Positions 1 to 10,669 of a DNA stretch of 64,000 nt are shown here, one piece after another. The notes beneath the pieces are model-generated. The model had not been told where the DNA came from, searched no databases, and saw nothing but the letters and a program-made list of their open reading frames with translations. Position numbers and translations under genes: made by a program. How positions within the stretch are numbered: position 1 is the first letter of the stretch; every line of letters starts with the position of its first letter. This DNA is from Bimuria novae-zelandiae CBS 107.79. Lineage: Eukaryota; Ascomycota; Dothideomycetes; Pleosporales; Didymosphaeriaceae. Location: contig ML976753.1 in assembly GCA_010015655.1 (NCBI GenBank), positions 66,092 through 130,091 on the forward strand. Direction: 5' to 3'.

Positions 1-1526
1 ACAATCCACCAGCTTTGCACGTACGCCGGACGCTTGATCAGTACTACTACCACATGTTGGAGAGTACTCACGAGCGCGATATAGACCAAGTTGTGTCACG
101 GTGGGCTCAGACCGTCATCCAGGAACCACGACACAACATTCTCATGGTTGATCAGCTTTGGCTATGGGTTGGTCAAAACCGCGAGCCTGCTGCACCGGGC
201 GAGATTGAAATGGAAATGTTGAGGCGCCGCGATCATAGCAGTGACAGAGCGGGGGAAAGATCGCCTCACAGACACAGCGAACACTACGTTGTTTCATGTT
301 TCCCTAATCGAATAGGGAGCGGTCAGCTTTCCTACCGCACGCTAGATGATTTAAGATTGCGCGTCTTAGACCCCAGCAGCCGCAAGAGGGACCCCATCCA
401 CCAACCAGAAGACCTCGTGTCACGAATCCTGGAAACCTGCTGCAGTACTTTCGATAGAATGCAAGATGTGCAGATGCTTCGATTCTTCCAAATGTTCGAA
501 GATTCAGTTGGGACTATCGACGACAAGGAAAGTCGCCTTTTCCGTGACTTCCAGCGAGGGTCCAATCGACTACTTGAGCTGGATCACGGGAACAAATACT
601 ACAACGAGAAGAAGAACGCTCTTTTGACCGACCTGCTCGACATCAGGGAAGAGATCAAGCTTCTCGTGGAAGTCAAGGACATCCGCGACGAAGTCAACAT
701 CATTCTCACCGTCTTGAACATACAACGAACGCTTGTCGATCAAATGAGTCAAAGCTCCTCCTATGAAGATGACTCCCTCCTGCGGACCCCAATCGTCAAG
801 AACATGATCCTGGCAGATATCAACGATTTCACCAAGCTAGACGGGCAGGCCAGAACCATCCAGGAAAAGCTGAACACGCTCATGGACCTCAAGCAAAAAG
901 CTGCCAACGCTTGGGAAGCAAAAGAAGCGCGCGAAACGGCCGTCGCGACCGGCAAGCAAGGCAACACAGTGCTCGTCTTCACCGTCGTCACCATCATCTT
1001 CCTCCCCTTGTCCTTCATGTCGTCTTTCTTCGCCATCGGCATCGCTGCTTTTCCCCGCGACCCCGCGAGCGGAGGAGTGAACTGGCCGTTGGGCACCGTC
1101 ATGGGGATCCTATTCGGTGTCGCGCTTTCCGTTTCTATTCCCCTCATTATCTTCGCGCTGAACATGGATTACTTCACGGCGTTGTATAAGGAGTTGAGGT
1201 ATAACTATCTTGCGGTGTTGGGCATGAGGGTTATACCGTTGCTTCCGCCACTGGGGTCGAGCGAGGGGGCGACGGCGTATCGGAGACGCTGGACGCGGCT
1301 ACTTCAGCAGTATCGCGAAGATTATATGAAGAATGACAATGAGGTGATGGAGAAAGTGGAGATGGGACACAGAGGGGAGCTTGGTACGAGTTTTCCTTCG
1401 ACGGCATCGTCGCATACGTTTGTGGATGACAGCGAAGACGCTGGCTCGGCGCGTGCACGGCGCAGTTATCGACGGTTTCGCTCGAAAAGGAAGACTGAAG
1501 ACGATGAAAAGTTAATCGAGAGTTAG
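1..1526 (+). CDS. CorA-like magnesium transporter family membrane protein, 5' end outside the window
   Basis: The frame is open from the first bases of the window, so the start lies upstream and this is a C-terminal part of about 507 residues. It begins with RTLDQYYYHML and a MVDQLWLWV stretch, both typical of large fungal CorA-like proteins. A charged helical region follows. Two hydrophobic segments lie near the end (around VFTVVTIIFLPLSFMSSFFA and GILFGVALSVSIPLIIFAL), matching the paired C-terminal helices of CorA. The canonical GMN loop after the first helix is not present; SFFAIGIAAF stands there. The tail is basic and acidic and looks cytoplasmic. Divalent-cation transport is inferred from the family only; fungal members of this group often lack GMN and their substrate is uncertain. 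Confidence 0.8.
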   Translation, partial: NPPALHVRRTLDQYYYHMLESTHERDIDQVVSRWAQTVIQEPRHNILMVDQLWLWVGQNREPAAPGEIEMEMLRRRDHSSDRAGERSPHRHSEHYVVSCFPNRIGSGQLSYRTLDDLRLRVLDPSSRKRDPIHQPEDLVSRILETCCSTFDRMQDVQMLRFFQMFEDSVGTIDDKESRLFRDFQRGSNRLLELDHGNKYYNEKKNALLTDLLDIREEIKLLVEVKDIRDEVNIILTVLNIQRTLVDQMSQSSSYEDDSLLRTPIVKNMILADINDFTKLDGQARTIQEKLNTLMDLKQKAANAWEAKEARETAVATGKQGNTVLVFTVVTIIFLPLSFMSSFFAIGIAAFPRDPASGGVNWPLGTVMGILFGVALSVSIPLIIFALNMDYFTALYKELRYNYLAVLGMRVIPLLPPLGSSEGATAYRRRWTRLLQQYREDYMKNDNEVMEKVEMGHRGELGTSFPSTASSHTFVDDSEDAGSARARRSYRRFRSKRKTEDDEKLIES

Positions 1527-1862
1527 TGAGATACGCAGCATACTGTACAGTTTCGTTCGCATGATACATAGGCGGGTAGCCGTCGCTTTGCGCGTCAAGT
1601 CGTACCGGGATGGGTTATCCATGGATGCGTTTGAATAGGCGTAAGCCGTCACGGTCAACCACGGGCAAAGCTACAATTCCTCCGCGAAGGACCTCCCTCT
1701 CAGTACGATGCTCATATTTTTTGGTTTACAGCGTGTCACAGCGTACACGCACGCTATGCGACTACTCCATACGGGGTATCTTTCCCTCCACGCGCGTCCT
1801 TGGACCAGAAAACAGTATAGCACAGTTAAGTTTACATATCTTACAACACCGGAACGCAGTAT
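1527..1862. other. Convergent intergenic region, 336 bp
   Basis: This lies between the stop of the CorA-like gene and the stop of the minus-strand glutamyl-tRNA synthetase. It should hold both 3' untranslated regions. I see no further gene. Confidence 0.6.
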
Positions 1863-3485
1863 TTACGCGTCCACACCCAGCCTGGCCAGACTCTCTTCTC
1901 TACCCAGAAGGATCATGACGTCGTAAATTCGCATGCCCTCTTCCCGATCCGTAAGCGCCTTCCTCAAGTAATGATACACGTCCTTCGCGCCAGCCTTGCC
2001 CTCAGGCCGCGCATCGATAATCGCCTTGATCTTGGCGTTCAGCTCGTCTCGATTCCACTCCTTGACGTCCTGTAAAGCCTTGACTTGCTGAGGGATGCCC
2101 TCAGCTGACGCCACGGACTTGGAATGGCGTAGGAGCTGGAACATGAAGGAGTTGCGGTAGACGAATTCGTTTGCGTTGGTATAGTTCTCTGGGTCGGCTT
2201 GGATGACGCGCTTCACGTAGTCGTCCAGGAGGAACGAGTTTCCCTTCAGCCTCTTTAAGTCGTCATATTTGTAGGCTGAGTCGGGCTCAGTGAGGAGGCG
2301 GAGCACGTGCTGTACCATCTCATCGAGGCCTTCGCCGCCGGCCTTAGCTCGCAGGGCGGCGTGTTTGCGCTGCAGGAACTGCAACTTGCCGAAGGTGACG
2401 GTGGTGTTGCCTTTGGTGAACTTGAGCGAGAACGTCTTGACCAGGTCCTTCAGGTCCATTACGTCCGACTTTTCCTGGTGTGACCAGCCGAGGAGGGCAG
2501 CGAAGTTTGTCAGTGTTTCTGGGAAGATCTCCATTTCTTGGAACGCGGTGATGTCGGTGTCGAAGTTGCGCTTCGATAATTTGTTCCCCTGCTCGTCGAC
2601 GAGAAGACCGACGTGTGCGAACTCCGGCGGCGTCCAGCCAAACGCGTTGTACATGGCAATATGCTTGGGTGTAGAGGGCATCCATTCCGACCCTCGTATT
2701 ACGTGCGTGATCTTCATGTGGTGGTCGTCCACAACGTTCGCGAGGTGGTAGGTTGGCAAGCCATCCGACTTCAAAAGGATAGGGTCCTCATAGGCAGTCT
2801 CGACAACGTGTCCGCGGCGCTTGAGCGGCTTGAAGGTACCATACACAAGGTCTTTGTAAGTGGGGTATTGGTCCGGAACGCGGAGTCGTATGACGTGCGA
2901 TTCGCCTTTGGCCGCGCGGTCCTCTGCTTCTTCCTTCGGTATGTCGGCGCATGTTCGGTCGTAGTCTGTGGCCATGCCCATCTTGTGCCGCTGCTGCGCG
3001 AGCGCATTCAGTCTTTCAGCCGAACAGAAGCAGCGGTACGCATGCCTGTTATCCAATAACTTGTGCGCATGCTCTCGGTACAACTCGCTCCGCTCCGATT
3101 GTCTGTATGGGCCATATGGTCCCCCCACTTCTGGCCCTTCATCCCACTGGAGACCTGCCCATCTTAGGTCGCGGTAGAGGCGCGTTTCGGCGTCAGCTAC
3201 AGTGCGCTTTTGATCTGTGTCTTCTATTCGTAGAAGAAACTGCCCACCTGTTGCTTTTGCGAGAAGATAGTTGAATAGAGCGGTTCGAAGTGATCCCAAA
3301 TGGAGATAGCCGGTCGGCGAAGGAGCGAATCGTGTACGTGCCGGATTCGATGGCAGGGCGAATAGTTTGGAATTAGTGGCTGCGGTAGTCGACTTTGCTC
3401 GCCTTGGAGAACGCGCAAGTCGAGCAAGACATGATCTACACGTATAAGCGGGCAATTGGGGTCTTAAGAGCATCGAAAACGACAT
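1863..3485 (-). CDS. MSE1: Glutamyl-tRNA synthetase, mitochondrial
   Basis: A single 540-aa frame with class I GluRS features. An N-terminal basic, Ser/Arg-rich stretch of about 45 residues looks like a mitochondrial targeting peptide. It is followed by TRFAPSPTGYLHLGSLRTAL, the HIGH-type motif (HLGS), then LLRIEDTDQ, and a KMSKS-type motif as KLSKRN near residue 300. The remainder is the anticodon-binding helical domain. The enzyme charges tRNA-Glu in mitochondria. The length fits the family and the ATG at 3485 is preceded by a promoter shared with the divergent DnaJ gene. No intron is needed. The symbol follows the yeast orthologue. Confidence 0.93.
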   Translation of the reverse strand: MSFSMLLRPQLPAYTCRSCLARLARSPRRAKSTTAATNSKLFALPSNPARTRFAPSPTGYLHLGSLRTALFNYLLAKATGGQFLLRIEDTDQKRTVADAETRLYRDLRWAGLQWDEGPEVGGPYGPYRQSERSELYREHAHKLLDNRHAYRCFCSAERLNALAQQRHKMGMATDYDRTCADIPKEEAEDRAAKGESHVIRLRVPDQYPTYKDLVYGTFKPLKRRGHVVETAYEDPILLKSDGLPTYHLANVVDDHHMKITHVIRGSEWMPSTPKHIAMYNAFGWTPPEFAHVGLLVDEQGNKLSKRNFDTDITAFQEMEIFPETLTNFAALLGWSHQEKSDVMDLKDLVKTFSLKFTKGNTTVTFGKLQFLQRKHAALRAKAGGEGLDEMVQHVLRLLTEPDSAYKYDDLKRLKGNSFLLDDYVKRVIQADPENYTNANEFVYRNSFMFQLLRHSKSVASAEGIPQQVKALQDVKEWNRDELNAKIKAIIDARPEGKAGAKDVYHYLRKALTDREEGMRIYDVMILLGREESLARLGVDA

Positions 3486-3803
3486 CTTCTACGTTGACAA
3501 ATGAGTGAGCTGCGCGGTCGCGTCGCATCGGAAATCCGCGGCAGAAAAGGCTACACCGCCTTCGGAAGAACAGTCGCGCCGACGTCAGTTCCGAATTGGT
3601 GGAATCTGCGTCGCGCAGTTGCCTTCAGTTTCAGTCGGCGATTTTTGTTTGCTGATAGCGCCTGTAGATAGCCTATCCTTTGTGTAGACATTGCGACGCG
3701 ACTACCACTAACTGTCCGCAGTCTGAGAAGATTTCCCACTATCCATCGCAGTCAACAGTACGACACATCTGCCTAGTTGGAAGCTCTGCTAATTTTATCC
3801 CAG

Positions 3804-5283
3804 TGGAAGAAGAAATCGACCTCTACGGTAAGATGACCGACCACAAAACCTCGACCATGTCTGACGAGAGCAGAGATCCTCTCCATTTCTAAAGGAGCAA
3901 GCAAGGCGGAGATCAAGAAGGCTTACCACAAAGTATGCATACCCCGCGTATACCCCGCCATGCCTCCATGAACTTCCACTACAAAACCCATGAGGTAGCT
4001 CTATTAACTCTGACGGTAGGCCGCACTTTCGCACCACCCCGACAAAGTCGCAGAATCTGAGCGCGCCGAGGCCGAGGTCCGCTTCAAAGCAGCGAGTCAA
4101 GCCTACGAGATCCTTTACGATGACGAGAAGCGACACCTCTACGATACCCATGGCATGGCTGCCTTCGACCCGTCGCGAGGCGGCGGCATGGGCGAGGGAC
4201 CCGACATCAACGACATTTTCGCACAAATGTTCAGCGGGATGGGCTTCGAAGGTGGGATGCCGGGCATGGGAGGTATGCCTGGAATGGGCGGCATGCCAGG
4301 TGGACGGAGGCAACCTCGCAAAGGCCAGAACGTAGAACGAGAATACGAAGTCACCCTAGAGGAGCTGTACAAGGGCAAGACGACTAGGTTCACGAATTCT
4401 AAACAGATCGTGTGCGACAAGTGCAAGGGAAGCGGTGGCAAGGAGGGCGCAAAGTCACATCAATGCAGCCAGTGCAATGGGCGAGGTATGTTATCATCAT
4501 CGCCAGTGATGCTGGGGTCGCTAATCATTATCAGGTCAGAAGGCGGTTCTCCGACAAGTAGGCCCCGGCCTCGTCACGCAGGAAACCGTTCCCTGCGGCA
4601 CTTGCCAAGGCACTGGCGAAATCATACCCGAGAAGAACCGCTGCAAGAAGTGCAAGGGAAAGAAGGTCGTCGACGGTAAGAATGTTGTCGAACTCTACAT
4701 ACCCCGCGGCGCCCGACAAGGCGACCGGATCGTCATCGCGAACGAGGCAGACCAGAAACCGGATCAAGAGCCTGGAGATGTTATTTTCGTCATCGAGGAA
4801 GCGTCGCACGATACTTTTGACCGGGCAGGTGCGGATTTGAAGGCCGACCTCAACATCACCCTCTCGGAAGCGCTCACCGGCTTCAACCGTGTCGTGCTTA
4901 CACATCTGGACGGCCGTGGTATTCAGCTGAACGTCAAGCAGCCTGAAGGAAAGGTTCTGCGACCGGGTCAAGTACTCAAGGTTCCTGGCGAGGGTATGCC
5001 GATGAAGCGCAGCGATGCCAAGGGCGACCTGTACCTCGTTGTCGAAATCGAGTTCCCCGAAGACGGCTGGCTCAAGGACGACGCTGCCATAAAGCGCGTT
5101 CGCGATGTGCTACCGAAGCCAGAGCCCGAAGACGACAAGCCCGAAGATATTGAGGAGGTCGAAATCGAGTGGGACGTGGACGTGGAAGAGTTCGGCGCAG
5201 GCAGCGGGGATCCTCGTGCGGGAGGTGAATGGGAGGACGATGACGACGAGGAGGCGGGCGGTCCGCAGTGTGCGACACAGTAA
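3804..5283 (+). CDS. Class A DnaJ (Hsp40) co-chaperone, Ydj1-like, with C-terminal CaaX
   Basis: Exons read as 3804-3827, 3874-3932, 4020-4485 and 4535-5283, with introns of 46, 87 and 49 bp. Spliced, it gives a J domain starting EEIDLYEILSISKGAS with the HPD motif (SHHPDK), a Gly/Met-rich linker, and four CxxC zinc-finger repeats (CDKCKGSG, CSQCNGRG, CGTCQGTG, CKKCKGKK). The substrate-binding C-terminal domain and an acidic tail follow. The last four residues are CATQ, a CaaX box like the CASQ of yeast Ydj1, so farnesylation and membrane attachment are likely. The start codon is not settled: a branch-like CTAAT and CAG end at 3803, so a short upstream exon carrying the ATG is probable. It would be transcribed divergently from MSE1. 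Confidence 0.88.
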
Positions 5284-5799
5284 AGTCAAAAAAAGAATGC
5301 CGGATGGCACTTGCATGGGACGGCGTTGGCAGGTTTCCTAGACTCCGGAACGACGGATACGAGTTGTGCATGGGATCATGCGTAGATATCTTAGCGTCTC
5401 ATGTGGACGTATGTTTCAAACTCTTTCTACCATCGGGACCTATCGATCTGTCCCGGCCTCGGTTGCAACGCAACGACATAGACGATTCATCACATTTCAT
5501 GCTTTGTGGGAAAGATGGGCTCTGGTCATTGGTATTGTCGGCGCTGACTTTTGTGCGGCTCGTCGTCTCGATGGACGTTGCAATGTAACAATCGCTGTGC
5601 ATGTCCCGCCGGTACCACGGCAGGCTAATACCTCGGTCTCTTCGTCGTCCTCCAACGTGCTGACTCCTAACATGAACCATGTCTGGGTATCTTCACCATG
5701 AGCTTGGCGTAATCGTTCTCTGCCACTTCGCTGCCACTTCGCTGCCACTTCGCCGGGCTTTGAGTACTGTGCTATACGGACAGAAGGGATGCAGTGAGC
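5284..5799. other. Convergent intergenic region between the DnaJ gene and LSM3
   Basis: About 516 bp between the stop of the DnaJ gene and the stop of LSM3. It holds a short tandem of the 12-base unit GCCACTTCGCTG near 5722-5753. No coding exon could be supported. Confidence 0.5.
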
Positions 5800-6240
5800 T
5801 CACTGCGTGACTCCCTCATGCGGCGCGATCAGGACCACCGAGTCACCTAAATACCAATCAGCACGGTCGTCCTTGGGCGTGGGAAATTCACCCACCTCGC
5901 ACGAAAAGCATTTCTGACTTCTTCTTGACAGTCTGCCCGCAAATCAGCCCATGCCACGAATCCATGCACCAAAATACTGACCCTCACGCGCGGCTCTTGG
6001 TCCTCTTCCTCCTCCTCCGCAACGAATATCGTTTCTTCGACGTCTCCGAGCACAAGGTTGCAGTGGCTGTCGTATGCCTGCCACCCAGTCAGCTTCACTC
6101 CCTTCACTTCGCAAGCTCGAGCGTACATGCAGGCGGCCCTTCAATTCGCGGTCGCCGCGTAATTTCACAATGACAATCTCGTCGATGCAGAGGCGCACGA
6201 GGTCGAGCGGTTCGTTGCTAGCCTCGTCTCTTTCGTCCAT
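5800..6240 (-). CDS. LSM3: U6 snRNA-associated Sm-like protein LSm3
   Basis: Four exons on the minus strand: 6127-6240, 5982-6077, 5896-5932 and 5800-5846. The three introns are each exactly 49 bp. The product is 97 aa. The Sm1 motif reads [20 protein letters not shown] and continues with [20 protein letters not shown]; Sm2 reads [14 protein letters not shown]. LSm3 is a subunit of the Lsm1-7 ring (cytoplasmic mRNA decapping) and the Lsm2-8 ring (nuclear U6 snRNA). Length and motif order match the family from end to end. It is transcribed divergently from the gene starting at 6512, with 271 bp between the starts. Confidence 0.95.
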
Positions 6241-6511
6241 GGTAGGCGGTCGTAGGACGAATGTGAAAGCTTCGTCCGTGCTCGTCGAATGTTATTCCGC
6301 TGCGCGTTCGAGGTTGAGCTCCGGCCTGCGATCGGCTAACGACTTGGCATGGCGGGGCGGCGGCTAGCCTTTTCGGTCACCAAAGCGGTACGTCATTGCC
6401 TAGAGCTTTTGCTACCACGCGCCAAACAAGTCCACACCTGTGTATCACAAATTGTCCTGAAACACAGTCTCTCGCTTTCCAACACGTACACGAGTCAGTA
6501 TAGTAGCCATC

Positions 6512-8545
6512 ATGGATGCCGAGATGAAACAAGGCAATCCGCTCCTCGAGGCTCTTCCGCCCGCAACCGACTACCTCACCTATCTCACGCTGGTCGAGCA
6601 GGTGCTTACAGAGGACAACTTGCCAACTTTGCACCAAGTACTCCAGGACAGGGAACTGGTGACGAATATTGGCTGGGACTTGGTTCACATATTGCTTCCG
6701 CTGCTTCCGTCTTCGGAAGAATGCCTCCAGGATGTTGCGGCCAAGGGCAATCCGAGGGAGGTCATCTTGAAGGTCACGGAAGCCTTACGACTGCTGGAGT
6801 TTGAAGAGCTGGAGCAGGATTCTGACGAAGAGGAGGAAGAGGAGCCAAAGACAGGAGCATCGAGTAAGGCAGCAGCAGCAAACATCGATGAGTCAAGCAC
6901 AACGGCTGCGCTTCATAGCGACGTGCTTCCACCACTGCCCGTTCTGAAATTCGAGGTCTTACTGGATTTATTGAGCACGCTCCACGGTCGTGTCAAAGCA
7001 AAATATCCCAGTCGCTTTCTAGCAACGAGTCTGCAGGCGGTATTGACGGCATACAACCGCGCCACATCACACCGGGATGAGCTCACGCTGTCTGCGATCA
7101 AGCTTATCAAGACACTTTCGGGGACTAAGAGACCCCATCTCCCTCCCCGCACACCCAGTGGCAACTTGCTTCGGACCATTTCGAATCGCATGGAGCCGGA
7201 TCCGGAAGCGCAGAGCGAATCGCCTACCGTAGATGAACAGACACTTACTACTCGCCTGTTCCAGTCTTTTCTGACCCACATTATGGAAGACTACATCCTT
7301 ACCATCAGCTCAAAAGACGATGTTCCGGGTTTCGCATGGTCAAGCAGACTCATGGAGAAGTACGAGCCGAGCCGGATAGTGCCAGGAAAGAAAACGTATG
7401 CGTCTCGCTTCGCCGAGGAGGACACCCTCAAGTCACGCGCCGCTATCGTCGGACAACTCGTCGCCTTGGCACAGGATCTCGGCCTCAAGACCTCGGAGCT
7501 GGTGGCTACGATCATGGACCCAGAGAACGAGAAACAGGGCATACCCAGCGAAGAAGACGAGCCACCCAATTCGGCTGAAGACATTCCGCTATCGAAAACG
7601 GGTGCATTGCTTCTATACACAGCGCGGACAGTAAAGCAAGAGCTCTACACCAACGTCTCCAGCGAGGACGCCCCCTTCATCCACATCTTCCCCGACCACT
7701 CTACTATACTTCAAAATTACATCGGTGTTATCGGCCAGCAAACCGTCGGTATGGAGCCAGAAGCCCTCCTTGACGCTGTTCTCGCACTTGGCTTAATCGC
7801 CGTCGAGAAGAACGCAGTCGGCGAGCCCAACGACGACGACTCTTTCGCAAAGTATCTGCAGACAACATCTCTTATTTCAGCAAATTCACCGTCGTCCAGC
7901 TTACGATACCACGCGCACTATCTCACATCCACAACCCTTCGCTCCCATCCCTCAAGCATCGTGCGTCTAACATTCATCCGTGACACACTCGAACACTGTC
8001 CGTACGAAAACCTCAAGGCGAGCGCAGTCACATGGCTGAAAGGCGAGACACTCGAAGCCAACTCCAACGTCCCTCCCTCAGCGTCCTCCTCTTCCTCTCA
8101 TGCCGCGCACGACGCCACGCACGACACCGACAGCGAAGACGCATCCATCTTCTCCACCCCTGTCGCCCTACACACCACGGCTCCCTTCCTCTTCCCCGAC
8201 CTCACATCTACATATACCCCAACCATGGACCTATCAGAAGCCTTCATTCAGTTCAGACAGGAACTCGGCTTCTATCTCGCGGCCTTGAACTTTTACTACC
8301 TCCTCCTCACCGCAAAGCCGCTGCACGACGTTCTAGATATCCGCGCGCTGCGCAGGGAGAGTCAGTTGGAGGGGCACTATCTAACGCCGCTGAATGAGGC
8401 GGTGGGGAGATTTAAAGAGGCGCTGGAGGAGGGTGGGGAATTGGTGGGGAATGAGGGTAAAGAGTGGGTTGGGCAGGCTAGGGGCGAGGTCAAGCTTTTG
8501 GAGCATGTTATTGGGCGGGTGGAGATGGCCGGGAAGGCGTTGTGA
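6512..8545 (+). CDS. Ybp1/Ybp2 (YAP1-binding / Alf4 / glomulin) family protein
   Basis: A single 677-aa frame from ATG 6512. The N-terminus (NPLLEALPPATDYLTYLTLV) and the helical repeat body match the fungal Ybp2/Alf4/glomulin family. An acidic run (DSDEEEEEE) lies near residue 105 and is followed by Ala/Ser-rich linker. A second low-complexity Ser/His/Asp stretch is near residue 530. In yeast, relatives bind the Yap1 redox factor (Ybp1) or sit at the kinetochore (Ybp2); which role applies here cannot be read from sequence. No intron is needed. Confidence 0.75.
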   Translation: MDAEMKQGNPLLEALPPATDYLTYLTLVEQVLTEDNLPTLHQVLQDRELVTNIGWDLVHILLPLLPSSEECLQDVAAKGNPREVILKVTEALRLLEFEELEQDSDEEEEEEPKTGASSKAAAANIDESSTTAALHSDVLPPLPVLKFEVLLDLLSTLHGRVKAKYPSRFLATSLQAVLTAYNRATSHRDELTLSAIKLIKTLSGTKRPHLPPRTPSGNLLRTISNRMEPDPEAQSESPTVDEQTLTTRLFQSFLTHIMEDYILTISSKDDVPGFAWSSRLMEKYEPSRIVPGKKTYASRFAEEDTLKSRAAIVGQLVALAQDLGLKTSELVATIMDPENEKQGIPSEEDEPPNSAEDIPLSKTGALLLYTARTVKQELYTNVSSEDAPFIHIFPDHSTILQNYIGVIGQQTVGMEPEALLDAVLALGLIAVEKNAVGEPNDDDSFAKYLQTTSLISANSPSSSLRYHAHYLTSTTLRSHPSSIVRLTFIRDTLEHCPYENLKASAVTWLKGETLEANSNVPPSASSSSSHAAHDATHDTDSEDASIFSTPVALHTTAPFLFPDLTSTYTPTMDLSEAFIQFRQELGFYLAALNFYYLLLTAKPLHDVLDIRALRRESQLEGHYLTPLNEAVGRFKEALEEGGELVGNEGKEWVGQARGEVKLLEHVIGRVEMAGKAL

Positions 8546-9545
8546 GGAGCAGGAACTGAGAGAGTGTGCGGTAACTGTGTCGGATGTGTATGGCCGCATA
8601 CGTGTTTGGCTGGTGCGATTACTGGGTCTATGGAGTTTGCGTGCGGTGGTGTGGGTGGGATTGAATGGTGGCAAAGTGGGCTTTGATGTAGTTTCACGCG
8701 TGACGAGATACGAGCAATGATGTGCCATGATTGGTATGACTACGCAAATGATATTGTGTAGATATTACTTCATTCTGTTTGTTGGCCAAATAACGGTGCG
8801 TGTGGAAGATGTTGACACCCCTTCGCGGTGCTATGTTGTTCTCCTCTTTCCCGGAAAAGCCTCACTGATTATCTAGTTGGGGCAATGTGATTGGAAGGGG
8901 ATAGGTATGGTAGCCACTATGTTATGAAGGGCGTCTGTGATAGTAGTCGCATCTGAAAGATAACTGGGGGATTTACTACCCTATTGCGGTATGTTGATAG
9001 TAATCTCTAGGCAAATGAGAAGTGCACAACTCATTCTGGTATGACTTGACGCACGAAGCCATGTCTAGACGCTTTTTTTAATGTGGTCTGGTAATACTGG
9101 GCTTTTTTATCTCTTAAATGGTAGCTAATGATACTCATGGTTATTGGTTGAGGGCTTCGGCGTTCAGGTTGTAATCTGCAAAAACACGGTGATTGATGGC
9201 AGCATTGAAGGCGATGGAGCGTATATTGGGGTGGGAGGGCAATAGCACATGGAAGGAATTAAGGAATACTAATTGTATTATATGTAAGTGATAGCTAAGA
9301 TATATAGACTGCTAAGCTATCTAGGTATTAGTAAAGGAGTGTAGGCAGCAGTCTTACTAGTCCAGACTAGTATAGGCAGTAGCAGATTAGTGCAGGCTGC
9401 CATCGATCATAGAAAATAGATCACGCTTACAAACCGTGACAGCGTATGTCTCTCTTTTTAGCAGAGAAGGGCGCTGGCCGTTTCGAAGGGCCGTCTAGCA
9501 TCCACTCTACTTAACCGATGACTTCAAGAACATCAAGTTCTTTCC
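8546..9545. other. Gene-poor stretch downstream of the Ybp2-family gene
   Basis: Intergenic DNA of somewhat raised AT content. Around 9330-9405 there are short imperfect repeats of GTAGGCAGCAG/ACTAGTCCAGACTAGTATAG type. I found no coding exon or RNA gene. Confidence 0.4.
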
Positions 9546-10000
9546 TTAATTCATCGCGCGGTGCCAAGCTTGAGTAGTATTCGCTTTACGTCCAGAGATT
9601 CGTTTCATTGTTCTTTGGCTGTGCGCATTCTTGTAGCTGTAGTAGAAGAACACTAGGGCACGGCTCGGGGATGCCTTCGCCATCCATTGGATGTAATTTT
9701 GGATGTAGCGTCCAGACATCACTGGCATTAATCGATACCAGCACCGGGGGTTCCATTTATCCAGATTTGTACAAGGACCTTTCATGCAGTCATTCAACAT
9801 TTCATTCTGTCTAATCCAGAATCCGGTAATGTGATAGCGAAGCTTGACGCTTCTCTGAGCCTATGTTGAGGGTCGACACGTATAAAGTAGTCTAGAATAC
9901 GTTGACGTTCCTCTTCAAGTGCAATCCAGATCTCAAATGCTTGCTTGTCGAGGAGCATTGTCTCTATGTCGGCAACGTGCTTAGATATATTAGTCTGCAA
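9546..10000 (-). pseudogene. Possible decayed protein-coding fragment, unrecognised
   Basis: Two minus-strand frames, 9794-10000 and 9546-9800, each read like protein. The first has DKQAFEIWIALEEERQRIL and DYFIRVDPQHRLREA. The second has NLDKWNPRCWYRLMPVMSGR and YIQNYIQWMAKASPSRALV. They join only through a one-base frame change near 9798. No start codon or splice sites rescue them convincingly. I do not recognise the family. A frameshifted remnant is the simplest reading; chance open frames cannot be excluded. Confidence 0.3.
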
Positions 10001-10669
10001 GAAGGTATTCTATCAAAGCCTTAGAATGTCTGTGGTCCCTGTTGTAACGTTTCAGATGGGGTTGTGGCGTAACAAGAGAGGTAGTGCAAATGGAAACACT
10101 ATGGGCAGGCAATATTATTTGCGTAATCAGGCTGGTTATGTTTTTTTTGAAGAGTATTAACACGAGCTCAAAGTAGCATGAGATCAAATACGGGTGCATA
10201 AACGCGGCCGTGGGAGGGGAGGAGTAGGCCAGGTGATAACGTCAGAGAAACCCAAAGCGTTGAACGGTTAACCCGTGCACCGGGCGTCCTCAGCATCCTC
10301 AGCAGGCTCAGCTCAAGCCGCCCGCAATCCCTAGATGACCAGTAAAAGGAACTCATGCACGACATGCCCAACGGAAGAAGGTAGAGACTGGTAGAGATGG
10401 GTTACATTCCCCGCGAGCCTCATTAAGGCCCCACAGACCACCAAACGTATCGTACAACGAACGATCCTGCTCCTGTCTCCCTCACATTAACCAGGTCCCC
10501 TCTAGTCACTCTAACTCTCGGTTGGCTAACAAGCTTACAACAATCAACACCCCAACGCCCAGCTTCGCCTTCAACCTCAAACAAGCCTGAAAGTCCATAC
10601 AGCGAAAGAAAATCATCATACATCATGGTAGTAGTATCGCACTGACACCTTCTATTACAACTCCCATCC

